This document shows, in pieces, positions 1-9,957 of a stretch of DNA of 64,000 nucleotides. Each line of letters begins with the position of its first letter. The first letter of the stretch is position 1. The notes below the pieces were generated by a model. It worked only from the letters and a program-made list of their open reading frames with translations, ran no database searches and was not told where the DNA came from. Location of the stretch: the NCBI GenBank assembly GCA_022695795.1, contig MU404070.1:372001-436000 (forward strand). Direction: 5' to 3'. The translations under genes and the position numbers were made by a program. This DNA is from Biscogniauxia marginata. Its lineage: Eukaryota; Ascomycota; Sordariomycetes; Xylariales; Xylariaceae.

Positions 1-1660
1 CGCGAACTAGTTGCTCGCTAGGACGTGGGGTATTGGGATTAGGGGATGGGGGTTTTTTCTCAAGATCCCGTGCTGTTTTGACCTCCCACGAGCAAACTTT
101 ATCGGGGGTCTGGTCTTTCAATGTTCCGTTGATGACCCCTGTGGACTCAAACCCCCCAAACTTGTCGCCGAAGACGAGTTGGATCGCTAGGAAATCGAGT
201 TCATGTTTGGGCAATGCCTGGCAGGTTGGAGGAGCCCTTCCAAGCCGGCGTCTAATCAGAGCTCTAATGACAGCCATTGCGAGGATGGCACCTAGTTGGG
301 ACACGGCACATGGCCATGGCAGTCCTCTTAGACCAATGAACTGTGTAGTGAATCCCAACCCCCCGGCCAAGGCACCAACAGATGTCAAAACCTTGAACCA
401 TCGTTCTCTCTGATGCTGCTTCTCTCGAAGGTCTGTTTGCTGCTTCTCTAGAACGTCTGCTTGTCGGCTTGATGTCAGAATATAGTCCTTCAATCCCCCG
501 AGGACCACATAAGAGTCGAATTCCTGATCATTAACTTGCTGTGAGCGCTGGACCCAGAACAGTCGAAAAGAGTTTTGATCATGTTCTTTTGGCTCCCACA
601 GAAATTCGACTGTGCTCTTCTCAATGGCAAATGAACATAGGAACATTCCTATGGAGAGAAGAACGGATCCACTAATGTAACACGGCAAACCCCAAGGTTG
701 AGGATCATAGGAAATTGATGCCCGGGTTTCTTGGTGTTGGACAGTGACAACAGCGATAACAAACAAAGACAGTTGCAAGATGACCGCAATCACAGTGGCT
801 AAGATAAGTTCAGCGGCTAATTGCTTGTGCGATATCCTCCCCGGCGGGATATTAAGTTGAAGATTAGGAGGTCCCAGGAATTCCAAGGACCCACCAGATG
901 CCCCGTCTGGATTATTGTTCGCGTCGCTACCCGAACAGCTTTCCGGATCGATATTTTGCGCCCGAGGTAGTCTGATGGCATATTTGCTACGGTATTCTGT
1001 TTATGAGCCTCGTCAGTAGATCCGCTGGAGCATACTGATGCACCGTCTATCAGAACACGTACCTCGCCGAACCATAACGGTGTTTTGGGGATCTACAATG
1101 CCCTTTTCGAGACCTACCGCAGTTTGGAGTGTGTGAATACCGCACGAATCATCATCTGGTATTCCTGTGTTGGGTTTCTCTGGAAAGAAAACCAGCTGAG
1201 CGATAGTTGGTCGTCCTATAGTCCGAACAATTCCACTCGCACTAAACAACTCACACACCTCAGCAGATGTAGACGACATGAACTCGATTTCGGCAGCGGC
1301 TCGATTTTCGCGGGCACGTCCAATGAAGGCTCGGGTGAATTTGGGCCCTTGAACACGGATAGCACCCGCTATTGCGGTAATAATGCCCAGTGGGACGCAA
1401 GCGAATATCAAGTGGTCGAATACAGTGAAGCTCTCACCGAGGAATTGTTGCGCAAATCGGTCTCCAAATAGGGCAAGGATGCTAATATCAAGGAGTCAAA
1501 TTAGAAGCGTCGTGCGCGAAATAGGAGAAGACTTAACATACGGACCGATGTCTGAGAAGATATTTAGAAAGAGCTCGTTTTCATCGTCCGCTGCTAGCAC
1601 CCCAACGGCGGATAGCAGGAGAAGTGTAGTCGAAAGACGGAATAGCTTCACAGGATCCAT
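1..1660 (-). CDS. Multi-pass membrane protein of fungal ankyrin-associated type, 5' part (runs off left edge)
   Basis: Function unknown. Three exons read as complement(<1..996, 1063..1481, 1542..1660). The introns have GTACGT and GTATGT donors and their phases match exactly. The start MDPVKLF opens a hydrophobic signal-like segment (residues about 5-22). A hydrophobic stretch (IFACVPLGIITAIAGAI) follows, then a soluble segment with SSTSAEVCELF and GIVRTIGRPTIAQLVFFP. At least three more membrane segments follow (LILATVIAVILQLSLFVIAV, a segment near GLPCYISGSVLLSIGMFLC, and one near LGAILAMAVI) with a Glu/Gln/Lys-rich coiled-coil-like stretch between the last two. The frame is open to base 1, so the C-terminus is missing. 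From memory, this N-terminal block occurs in large fungal proteins often annotated as ankyrin repeat proteins. That assignment is recall, not a search. The apparent stop at 1013 is intronic. Confidence 0.75.
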
Positions 1661-2102
1661 ATTTTGTGGTTCTGTTTCAAAAAATTTCGATGGAACATAG
1701 ATGCTTGGGTTAGTACCTTTTACCGGTGGATGAACGTGAAGTATAGTCCATGGAAGAATTGTCGACGTTGTGGTTTCTATTCAGCTGTCCAGCCAAAACA
1801 GTTTATTCAGGAGAATTACGGCAACAACACAAGGCTACATAGACCTATCTCGCAAATTCTCTCGATGCGGTCGATCGACGCATCTTTTAACATTTTATGC
1901 ATTAACCCTGTCTGTGGCTGGAAAACTCGACACGTCAAGCATTTCTCTAACCAAATTATCGAATTAGAGGCGATTATTATCCCCTTCCGCTCCCGATGTC
2001 GTATTGTCGAGGAAATACCTATAGCTTATCAGGGATAAGATTTGTGCCTTTCAGCCGCCTTCCCGCCGCGTTAAAGTGGGCCTTTGGCTTCCGGGCGTCC
2101 AG
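1661..2102. other. Intergenic, upstream of the left-edge gene
   Basis: This is the promoter side of the minus-strand gene starting at 1660. Short open frames on the plus strand have no recognisable composition or motif and are considered noise. No repeat or RNA gene was recognised. Confidence 0.4.
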
Positions 2103-2627
2103 TCAGCCACTCTCTCTCACCATGATACCGTGAGTTTTGGGCCCCAATCGTAATACGCGGGGGCCTTCTCGATAGACCGCATTGCTATGTCGCATCCGTG
2201 TGTCTCCCGGAATTATGGGATAGGTCAAGTCATTCATGATGTAGCCGGAGACCCGCTCCTTGTTTCCGTCGATATCTAAATCAGCGTAGGTGATGTGAGT
2301 AATGTCATCTTCTCTGCAAGTTTTAACCCGCCTCTTTGATTCTATTATGTGGGGGAACATCTACATAGTTAGATAGTTCCTGTCCTTCGGACGTAAACAA
2401 TATCATCATCTATTATGTGGGAACTTCTTTCGAAGGACTAGCTTAGATCTGAAGGATGAATAACGGAAGCAACCAGAGTCGATAAACGCCTGAGTGAACC
2501 GATTTAAGATGTTAACCAAGATATCTACCAAAAAGGGGTACCATCCATTCTTTTCATTACTTCCTTTACTTCTCTGTCCTTCGAAGCTTCCCTCCCCTGG
2601 GCACGACTTCAGCCAGAGGATACTCAT
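2103..2627 (-). pseudogene. Ty3/gypsy-type retroelement remnant, aspartic protease region
   Basis: On the minus strand, one frame carries FIDSGC, which resembles the D-(S/T)-G active site of a retroelement aspartic protease. A second frame carries ADLDIDGNKERVSGYIMNDL, then YPIIPGDTRM and a LGPKTHGI stretch, which fits the flap and C-terminal half of such proteases (consensus close to LDIDG, YPIILGKPWM). The frames are separated by stops. The junction contains a near-duplicate of about 16 bases (2341-2357 and 2409-2424), so the upstream RKKFPH and downstream FPHIIESK would join if the roughly 68 bases between were absent. No reverse transcriptase or integrase was recognised nearby. It is a dead fragment; the family assignment is by motif only. 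Confidence 0.6.
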
Positions 2628-3040
2628 TTTCCGAATCGGCGTTATGTATGCGAGTCTCCAAGCCTTTTTGGCTTTTGGACTCAGGCTTAGGGGGCCCCTG
2701 AACTTCAGATACCGGGAAAAGAAGCGATTGGGCTCCTTGCAGCAGGGGCTTTTACCGTCGCTAATCGGATAATTATACTCCTGAGGGGTCCTCCAAGAAG
2801 CTCGTACTCGAGGCTTGCTATTTCCGGTGTGGCCGGCGTTCTGTCTCCTTTCTGCCGTTAAGATCCTTCATGGCTTTCAAAACCGCTGCAATGATGGTGG
2901 TAGTCAGGCTGTTGAATTTCGTTTTAACGACATCACCGCCCCAATCGACCGCCGGCTCAGCTTCCTTGCCCTTCGTCGACAGAGCTGGCGCGTATGTGAC
3001 GGAGTTAGGGGTCGCTGCATGCGCAGTTGAGACTTTTGCG
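2628..3040. other. Intergenic, no confident gene
   Basis: Overlapping plus-strand frames at 2815-3124 look like chance ORFs; they run into the solo LTR at 3046 and lack domain features. It may be further decayed transposon sequence, but nothing specific is recognisable. Confidence 0.3.
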
Positions 3041-3045
3041 TACTA

Positions 3046-3310
3046 TGTCACACGGAGGGACACCTGTAGGTGCCGCCAAGGCCAGTTGGTCATGAGCCAA
3101 ATTGTTATTGGAGATAGATACTGATGTTGGATTCAATGGTACTAACGTGCATAGGATGAGGAATGCCCCAGGCAGACAGATTGCGAATAAATAAGCAGAG
3201 AATTCCCGGGGAACCTCATGAATAAACCTAGACTCTTAAGTCCCTTGAGACCAAAGAGAATTATTAGTTAAAATTGAATTACTGTTCCAAGTTTAACACC
3301 CCTTGTCACA
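3046..3310 (+). mobile_element. Solo LTR-like element, copy 1 (265 bp) with TACTA target duplication
   Basis: The segment begins TGTCACACGG and ends CTTGTCACA, the TG...CA ends of an LTR. It is bounded by identical 5-base direct repeats TACTA at 3041-3045 and 3311-3315, as expected for integrase-mediated insertion. Two diverged relatives are at 6516-6762 and 45161-45428. Shared internal blocks include GACTCTTAAGTCCCTTGAGA and GAGAATTATTAGTT. No internal coding region lies beside it, so it is read as a solo LTR left by recombination. The strand is set by the TATA-like position in the relatives. Confidence 0.8.
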
Positions 3311-3315
3311 TACTA

Positions 3316-4871
3316 TGTGGTGGTGTTAACTGTGCTTGGTTGATAAGAGCTCCAAGCCTCTAATCGGCTCGCTACCCATTTAACCTCTCAAACCCACACT
3401 TTTCCTTGCATTTATCATTCGTGCGTAAACTACTATTATTAACAACGTAAATAGATTATTAAACTCTTTAATAATATTAATAATTTAGTTTAAAAAGTTA
3501 AAATATTAAAAAAGCGGTTTAAATAAAAATTTTATTTTATTTAAATATTATTTAAATATTTTTATATAATTAAAATTTTATTAATAATTAATATAAATAT
3601 ATAAAAATAAAAATGAAAATAAATTAATAATAAAAAAAGCTTTTTTTATAAACTTAGTTTTTAATAATTATATATAATATTATACCTTTTATTATTTTAT
3701 ATTATATTAATAATAAATTTTATAAATAAATAAGTTATATAAATAAAATAAACTTGTAAATAAAATAGTTTTTTATATAAAATCAATTTTTTCAAAAATT
3801 TATAATTTTGTTAAAAAGTCACATAATGAAACTATAAAGCTACATAGTTATAAATAGATTAACCGAGTGATTTTCTCTCCTTTCTTATTTAATTAATTAT
3901 TATACATTAAAAAATTAACTCTAAGATTTAATATTAAAGATCTTAGCAAATTTTCCGCGTAAAAATGGAAAAAATCTTAGACCTTTCTTTAATTATATAA
4001 CTATATAATTTAATTAAAATAAAATTCGAAAAAATAGAAAATTAAATATACGAGAAAATACGTAAAAAGGTTCGTGCTATAACGGGTGACGGTTACTAAC
4101 CACTTAAGCCAAGCCCCGCCTCCTTAAAAGGGTGCCAAAATATCAAAGACGCACTTAATATTCTTAAGTTTAGATATATAATACACGGATTTCCCAGGTT
4201 TATAACTCGTGCGTTTTGTTATAATTTTAGTTTTTACGCGTTTCCTTTTCGTGTTTTTTAATATTAATTTTTTAATTAAAATATATAAATATATAACTAA
4301 AAAAAAGGTTTAAGATTTTTACGATTTTTATATACGAAGTTATAATTTTTTTTAAAAAAAATCGAGTAATTTATTTATTTATATAACCCACTTATTTATA
4401 TAATATGTTATAAATAATATAAATATATAAAAATGAAAAAAGTATATTAATAATAAAAAGCTTTTTTATATAAACTTAATTTTTATTTTTAATTATATAT
4501 AATATTATACTTTTTATTATTTCATATTAATAAATAAACGTTTTAAATTATATATTTAAATATTTATTATTATTTTTATATATATTTATATATATATTAA
4601 TTTAATATAAAAGCGAACGTTTTAATTAAGGTATATAATGATGTTAAAAAACGAAGTCTCCCACATTGTTAAACTAATTTAAATACTAAGAAAACGCTTG
4701 GACCACCACCAACACCCAGGTATTATGAGGTAATCCGTACCTATCTAGGTACCTACCTACCTTCAATTAGACCAGTAGCACCTCGCCGTACCATAGCACT
4801 ATTTTCGATACAGCACAGATCTTCAGAACCCCAGCCCCTTATTAAAAATTTCTTGTTGTCGTCTTTCTATA
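3316..4871. repeat. Two AT-rich islands with an internal direct repeat
   Basis: Roughly 3425-4080 and 4210-4660 are extremely A+T-rich and carry no coding capacity. About 120 bases near 3590-3722 recur in direct orientation near 4424-4540 (shared TTAATAATAAAAA, AGCTTTTTT, AATTATATATAATATTATAC). The middle, about 4080-4200, is of normal composition. This pattern fits repeats decayed by RIP, though element type cannot be told. The last 200 bases before 4872 are of normal composition and would be the promoter of the next gene. Confidence 0.65.
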
Positions 4872-5790
4872 ATGGATATTCCTCAACATGCACAACCCAT
4901 CATCGATCTCATCAGGAAAGTATGGAAGTACGTCAAGGAAAGTAAGGCTTCGCACCTTGACGGAAATAAGCTCAAGGACCTCAAAATCACGATCACCACT
5001 CTAGATTTCGACAACGGCAAGCCAGGGGATAATGGCGAAATCTTTATCAACCCTTTTCCACACAACAAGATGCTTCAGCTTATCAATAGGAACCAACCGT
5101 GGCTGAATCCCTACGGTTGCCCGTCAATTTTACCAGTGGATGAGGCGCTAGACAACGACGGGCAAGCCAGAAATTTTTGTAATGTGGCACTGAGTTATTT
5201 GAGTCTCAACATCGACGTTAGTGCCCCAGGGGTCATTGACGGGACAGTATGGGAGATACAGACGTATTCAACAAGCCTTCATCGAAGCCGAATTCTCAAG
5301 CTAACGTAGATAATAGGCCTTCCAGACAGGACTGTTTATCCCGATGGGACGACTACGCTCATTGGAATGTTCCAAACTATTTGGTCACAAACGACTCTGC
5401 GAAACCCCATATGATCGCGTTCGTAGCGGACCAGGCCCCACTCAGAGACGGAGTCCTCTCTATGAGTGAGGTGCAGGTGACTTTATTGCTTACAGGTCGT
5501 GGCGTTTTGCGAAATGGATGCCGGTATAACCAGATTGTCCCTGTAAGATGAGTACCTTTATAGACCCCTTTAGAACTTCCCCTCCAGCTAACAAGCCTAA
5601 GGTTACCATGCTTTGCGTCTCTGGATACCAAGTTCGCATTACTCAAACCTATATCTACACCGCCGAAGAGCATATGCGTGTGCGAATGACGCGTATCATT
5701 GACTTCAAGGAAGGGGAGATGAAAAAACGGGATGATTTTTGCCGTCTTCTATGCTGGATCGTGGGGGATCCCGTTGGCAAAACAGCCTAG
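4872..5790 (+). CDS. Hypothetical protein, about 264 aa, three exons
   Basis: Unrecognised protein. Three frames look coding in series and splice in phase as join(4872..5216, 5288..5542, 5596..5790). The donors are GTTAGT and GTAAGA and the acceptors end AAG. The product starts MDIPQHAQPI and has no signal peptide or membrane segment. It is moderately acidic and its middle has a Trp/His patch (RWDDYAHWNVPNYLV). The last exon contains a beta-rich stretch (TMLCVSGYQVRITQTYIYTA) and ends DPVGKTA. It lies between AT-rich islands and a solo LTR, so it is probably an accessory or lineage-specific gene. If the splice choices are wrong, the three frames would instead mean a frameshifted relic. Confidence 0.5.
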
Positions 5791-6515
5791 ATGATGCAGA
5801 AGTCATATTTCCCGAAATACATGCTAGCCAGGAATGGTTACTTCTCATGTATGTTTGTCGTCTTATGGATAAGAAGTAAAGTCTTAGCAAAAACAATTTG
5901 CCTATGCCTGCCTACATTGAATGCTCATATAAACATGAGTAAGGTAATGATGATGATTACGATGATTAACATTAAAGTTGCATGGAAGGCTTTCAAGGGA
6001 CGTTATCGATCTACATGTATGGCTAGAATATGATCTTAGTTGTGTCTCAACGTAATAAGGCGGCGGGCGTACGGCTCTTAACGACGTGGATCTTACTCCA
6101 CCTATTGGACTTCAAGCCTACTGCGTGACTCCGGGTTGTGTCAAAAACTACAGATTTATCCTAAGTGAAGCTTGATGTATAGTGCATTTAGCTTGTGTTA
6201 GAATACATTTTTGGGGCATTAGGTCGAGACCGCAGATTATGTTCAGGGCTAGTGGTTGCATAAGGCTGTGTCATTACCTGCTTAGCTATATATTTACAAG
6301 CCCACAAACTACTTTATACTGGGAGAATTGACTTCACCAATGCAGTCCTTCCGACTTTTGTACTCCTCAGTCACCTAGGTTAGTGCCATTCAGAAACACC
6401 TTGAGTTTCCACAGACTGCCCTGCAGTACCTGAGGCTACCCTGATATTCATGGGGACACTATTTCGCTAAAGTGTCCTGACTTGCCCCGATATTTCAAGT
6501 CAGGCAGAGTACCAT
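5791..6515. other. Intergenic with two adjacent short hairpins
   Basis: No gene was recognised. Near the right end, GGACACT (6454-6460) pairs with AGTGTCC (6471-6477), and CCTGACTTG (6476-6484) pairs with CAAGTCAGG (6496-6504). These lie just upstream of the second solo-LTR copy. The rest appears to be degraded repeat or spacer. Confidence 0.35.
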
Positions 6516-6762
6516 TGTCACACAGATTGACAGGCCTATTAGTCATGAGCCAGAATGCTATTAGAGATAAATGATGATGTTAGATTCAATGGTACCAACA
6601 CGCATAGGATGAGAGACGCCTCAAGCAGCAGATTGAGTATATATAAGCAACTGGTTCCTGGAGGGCCTCATGAATGAACTAAGACTCTTAAGTCCCTTGA
6701 GACCACAGAGAATTATTAGTCGAAATTGAACTATTATTCCAAGTCCATTAGCCTTCGTCACA
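6516..6762 (+). mobile_element. Solo LTR-like element, copy 2 (about 247 bp), decayed
   Basis: It begins TGTCACACAG and ends TTCGTCACA, and shares with copy 1 the blocks ATTCAATGGTACCAACA-like, CATAGGATGAGA, GACTCTTAAGTCCCTTGAGA and GAATTATTAGT. Flanks are ACCAT on the left and TAATA on the right, so no target duplication is visible. It carries a TATA-like GTATATATAAGC near 6636. Internal small deletions and many transitions relative to copies 1 and 3 indicate age. Confidence 0.7.
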
Positions 6763-7089
6763 TAATATTAGATGCCGGCGGATCTTGGAAAATAGACGTG
6801 AGGACCTGAATTGAAAGGGTGTCGAGGCTCTGTTGTGAACTCATCCCGGTAATTCGAAAAGGGTAGAGATTATAATGGTTAGAGAGCCTTAAAGTGTGAG
6901 AGGGGATATTCTTACATCGAGGACCGTTGGCCCCTTTTATATAGCTAGCGGTCCCACTTTTAACCCCTGATACAATAGATGATGTACCTAGCTACTTATG
7001 TAGTGTCACCTATTCCTTCTAGGGAGCAGCGACAACACCCTCCTGGCTCCCCGTAACAGGACTTGACGGTAGAAAATATCACCATCTTT
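6763..7089. other. Spacer of possible LTR or promoter character
   Basis: It contains CCCCTTTTATATAGCTAG near 6931, a TATA-like motif, followed by a TACCTAGCTAC-type stretch. No open frame is convincing. It could be another degraded LTR or simply the 3' flank of the next minus-strand gene. Confidence 0.25.
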
Positions 7090-8359
7090 CTAGTAACTTT
7101 CCTTTCCTGTAATATCGGTCACACATTGACTTTGTTCCAGTGTAAAGGCCAGAGCCTCCATGTGATCTGTCTTGTTCGTGCTAAAGGGACCAAATACCCT
7201 CATCACGAGAAAGCCTTCCAAACCATCTAGGAGTTTATCTGAGCCTTGTTCACCCCGGACATATTCTACGTAATGATAGTTGAATACTCTGAACGTCAAG
7301 TACATCTCATGCCTGTTTTGTGATATAAGAAGGCGCCTGGCGGTGGTGGTAAGCATGCATATACCTAGACATTTGAATAGGCCACGTCCCTAGTTTCACC
7401 ATTGAACGCCTCTGGTTGGTCGTTACTGATCCAAGTGGCCATTTCACCAGTCTCCTGAACACCGAATAGAGCAAGATTGTTGCCGAAAAAGCGCATCTCG
7501 GGCTTGACTTCTACGATCGACTTGACCTTGTGGGTGTCCCGTTCTCGAAGACAGCCGTTGACCCTCGCTTGAAGTATGTTCTTTCGATCTTTTGTCCAAG
7601 TCTGGAGGTTGAAGAACGGTCGAGCGAGAGGCCATTCTAAGATGCATTGGTGGTACGATGTCAGGACGTCGAGATACAAGAGCGCCGCCGCGTTGACGAT
7701 TGGCTCATACCCGACGGATCCGAACTTGGCGCCAGTCGTATTCTTGTCAGGCGAGTGAGGAGACAGCGTCAGATTTTCAATATTAGGCGTCGACTGTCCA
7801 CGAGGTGTGAGAGGTATTTCGCATAAACTATCAAGGTACGTATCACCGGGATTCACGAAAGGTTGAGGAGGAGTAGATGGGGTTGTCGAAGCTTGATCGA
7901 GATTGCGAGACGTGTTTTTAGTCTCGGCGGAGCTTGATGCTTGGCCTCCTACTACCCGAGTGTTGAGTTGCGACTTACGGACTGGCGAAAAGAGACCGAA
8001 ATCCGGCAAAGGCTTTTTGACCATGTCTGATGGCTGGATATCAAAAGATGCGTGGAAATGGAGGAAAGAAGGCAACTTATCCAATATATTTTTCGCCTTT
8101 TCCATGTTGGACTGGCTGCTAAATTTAGTCTATTCCTTATTGAACAACACTATTGCTTGCGCGACTATGGTAACAGATCGAAGATTAAGGTACTGGCAGA
8201 CGCCCATCCCCGATGCGGGTTTGGTATATGTTGCGTCGTGGATAGACTGACCGCGTATTTTGTACTTGGTTGCCGCTCTGTTCCATTTTGACCTATGGCA
8301 GGCAGAGAGAAATGGCTGTCCACGCTGTCGGGAGCTGACGTCGACGACTTGTTAGACAT
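7090..8359 (-). CDS. Fungal hypothetical protein, possibly PD-(D/E)XK nuclease-like, about 380 aa
   Basis: The best model is complement(7090..7336, 7408..8118, 8175..8359), starting MSNKSSTSAPD. The N-terminal half is Ser/Thr/Pro-rich and apparently disordered. The second half has IVEVKPE, then ETGEMATWI, then RLLISQNRHEMYLTF and a YHYVEYV stretch. I recall EVKP...QE..QMAAW and LISQDRHEIYLTF as a common fungal pattern in uncharacterised proteins; the E-x-K element would suit a PD-(D/E)XK fold, but that is inference. The upstream intron (GTTACC...GACTAAATTTAG) and the downstream one (weak GTTCAA donor) are both in phase but unproven. A frameshifted pseudogene is the alternative. It lies in the repeat-rich left part of the window. 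Confidence 0.5.
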
Positions 8360-9957
8360 TGTACCAACTTGGTCAAACAAGAGAAAATCTGTATATGCAG
8401 GCTCTGAGGAAGGTATCACAGAGATGATTTACCTAGATAAAAGAACCGGTACCAAGGCAAAATAAGATTAGGAGAATTGTATAGCCAAATACCGAATATG
8501 TTTTATTTGGGGTAAAATGACATCTTACTCGAATTGAGTCGGCCCTATTCTTTAGTGATCAAGTCCAAGGGTTCATAGATCACACTCAACGCCCAACGTC
8601 CAATAGAGACTAGAGTAACGTCCTATCTCCAAGAGGCTTCATGCAGGAAAGCTAAACAAGCTATATGGAGGGATCAATCCCTATTGAATGGTAAAGGCTC
8701 GGGGACAAGTTGATCACTTCTGTGATGATGTCAACTTGTTCACGATGATACGATGATGTTATGATGCGATCAAGACATTGCCTACTTGAACGGGATCAGG
8801 CACCAATTAGGTGGTTTGACATGCTATGGTGATTTGTGAATGGATGCAATGGCAGGAGGTGATGTCCTCGGAGGCCCTAGTTCAATTTTAGATAACAAAT
8901 AGGGGAAGGACATAGTCTTTTCCTACTTCAAATAATGGACTTGTCTGCATACTTCCGATGGCACCCCGTAACTAATACATACCTACCTACAGCCGCGATA
9001 GGCGGCAAACGATTCTTTGAGGTACATGATTTGTCAGTACTTGCTTCTAACGTTTGACGCACAGCATCGTTGATCGATTAGGTTGTTGCAATAGGGTCAC
9101 AGGCGCTTCATCTCGAACCACCTAAAGACACACGGATATGAAAAATTCATGATAAGATGATCGTTAAAAATGATTTGCCTTTTAAGCCGGCTTTATAGTC
9201 TGGTTGATAGGATATCATGAACATGCATAGGATGTTGGAGGACAAGTATGGATTATATAACTTATACACACACACGTCATTATTGAGTATTAACACATGG
9301 CAAATATCCCTATATTAACAGAAGAGGCCTTATGGTTTGAATGACAACGCCCGTTAGAGCTGGGTTAGCTAATAGCTCTTCATCACGAGACATGGGGCTC
9401 TTAGCACGGCCCGAAGTAAACTCAGCAACGCAACTACCAATCACAGTGGTCAAGGGAGGAACCCCCAGGAACTAAAGCGAAGGTACTTACCAAGTGTGGC
9501 AAAACTGCTCCGTTTCGATGATGGCGAGCTACGACTATATACTTACTATAGTAGCCCGGGTCGCACAGGGAACGGTCGGCGGCGTCGACTACGACAAACA
9601 TTTTCTGCGAATGCCCTTGCTGCATACGATCTCTTAGCAATCATACCGCTTACTAATACTAGAACGAAGAAGCATCAAATATTGCTGTATGACTGTTTAG
9701 AACACATCATAGTACCATCATCGCTAGGATGTTCAAGCAAGAAACCATATCAAGGGACTTTGCATACACACAAAGCTCTCATCACTACCCACCGAGTCAC
9801 CGTGAATAAAGCAAGACACTGATACGACACAATAAAGACGTCAAGTGACGCCAGAGAAAATCATCTCTCGCTTTTTCTCCTTCTCTTTCAAAAAAGAAAA
9901 AAGTTTCATATTCAACAACTCAAAACTAAACTCTATCTCTCTCCGACCCCGACCGAT
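8360..9957. other. Intergenic, 1.6 kb
   Basis: It includes the 5' flank of the minus gene ending at 8359 and, at the right, the 3' flank of dscA. A GATGATACGATGATG-type low-complexity patch lies near 8740-8765 and a short (CA)n near 9268-9276. ORFs at 9434-9822 have no recognisable features. Nothing else is supported. Confidence 0.35.

Noticed and set aside
1085..1471. Plus-strand ORF of 128 codons
   Set aside because: Antisense shadow of the spliced left-edge membrane protein.
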